Shown here in pieces: positions 39,799 through 39,849 of a stretch of 39,849 bases of DNA. The stretch lies in assembly GCA_964369225.1 (NCBI GenBank), contig CAYJER010000017.1, positions 1-39,849 of the forward strand, given 5' to 3'. The translations under genes were made by a program, and so were the position numbers. Positions within the stretch are counted from its first letter, which is position 1, and each line of letters starts with the position of its first letter. Origin of the DNA: SIG603 sp964369225 (GTDB lineage: Bacteria; Bacillota; Clostridia; Oscillospirales; Acutalibacteraceae). Under the pieces are notes generated by a model. That model saw only the letters and a list, made by a program, of their open reading frames with translations, ran no database searches and was not told the origin of the DNA.

Positions 39799-39849
39799 CC
39801 AATGTAGGGGACGGGTTTTCCGTCCCTAAAAACTAGAGGTTTTAGCTAA
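39799..39849. repeat. TGTAGGG element cut by the window edge, copy O
   Basis: The left arm ATGTAGGGGACGGGTTTTCC then GTCCC matches the GGGACGG-core subtype. The right arm lies outside the window. Confidence 0.8.

Overview
The window looks like chromosome from an AT-rich, anaerobic Firmicute of the class Clostridia. The signs are low GC, strong AGGAGG-type ribosome binding sites, and a nusB/xseA/xseB/ispA housekeeping cluster. There is also an agr-type peptide quorum-sensing locus, an ECF sigma factor paired with an RsgI-like anti-sigma factor, and corrinoid methyl-transfer genes. I saw no rRNA, tRNA, CRISPR array, transposase or phage structural gene.

Layout. 1-1582: ECF sigma factor and RsgI-like anti-sigma factor, cut by the window edge. 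2074-10991: mostly housekeeping genes (malic enzyme, exonuclease III, cyclophilin, a lipoprotein, a small P-loop protein, glucose-6-phosphate isomerase, a YkpA/YbiT-type ABC-F ATPase, RmuC). 11355-19867: two separate pairs of sugar isomerase plus Gfo/Idh/MocA oxidoreductase, an overlapping hisH-hisF-phosphopantetheinyl transferase set, an ADP-ribosylglycohydrolase and a YczE-like membrane protein. 19903-21688: an AAA ATPase overlapping a TOPRIM-like protein, a plausible defence pair. 21836-28205: a corrinoid module. One arm holds a UroD-type methyltransferase fused to a thioredoxin-like domain, a CobW-type GTPase and a RACo-like activase. The divergent arm holds a PocR/AraC-type regulator and a corrinoid protein. 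28351-31656: an agr locus (LytTR regulator, GHKL kinase, AgrD-like peptide, AgrB) in which the peptide appears to use Ser where Cys is usual. 31734-39665: a small membrane protein, RsmA, a Cys/Gly-rich microprotein, a PLC-like protein, and the nusB - TsaD-like - xseA - xseB - ispA - pseudouridine synthase run.

Two repeat systems run through the window. The first consists of modular palindromic elements in most of the larger intergenic gaps. Their arms begin TGTAGGG and carry one of several interchangeable palindromic cores, and some are nested inside each other. They are often followed by a second AT-rich repeat (AATCCGCAAGGATT plus TTTTCACT runs) that in places supplies the last codons of genes. 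The second is a family of short leader elements (about 50-75 bp) directly abutting the start codons of six unrelated genes and ending in the mini-palindrome ATGACnnnGTCAT. I regard this start-codon-linked family, the corrinoid module with its fused methyltransferase, and the Ser-type autoinducer as the best candidates for something not yet described. Coordinates of repeats are read by eye and may be off by a few bases.
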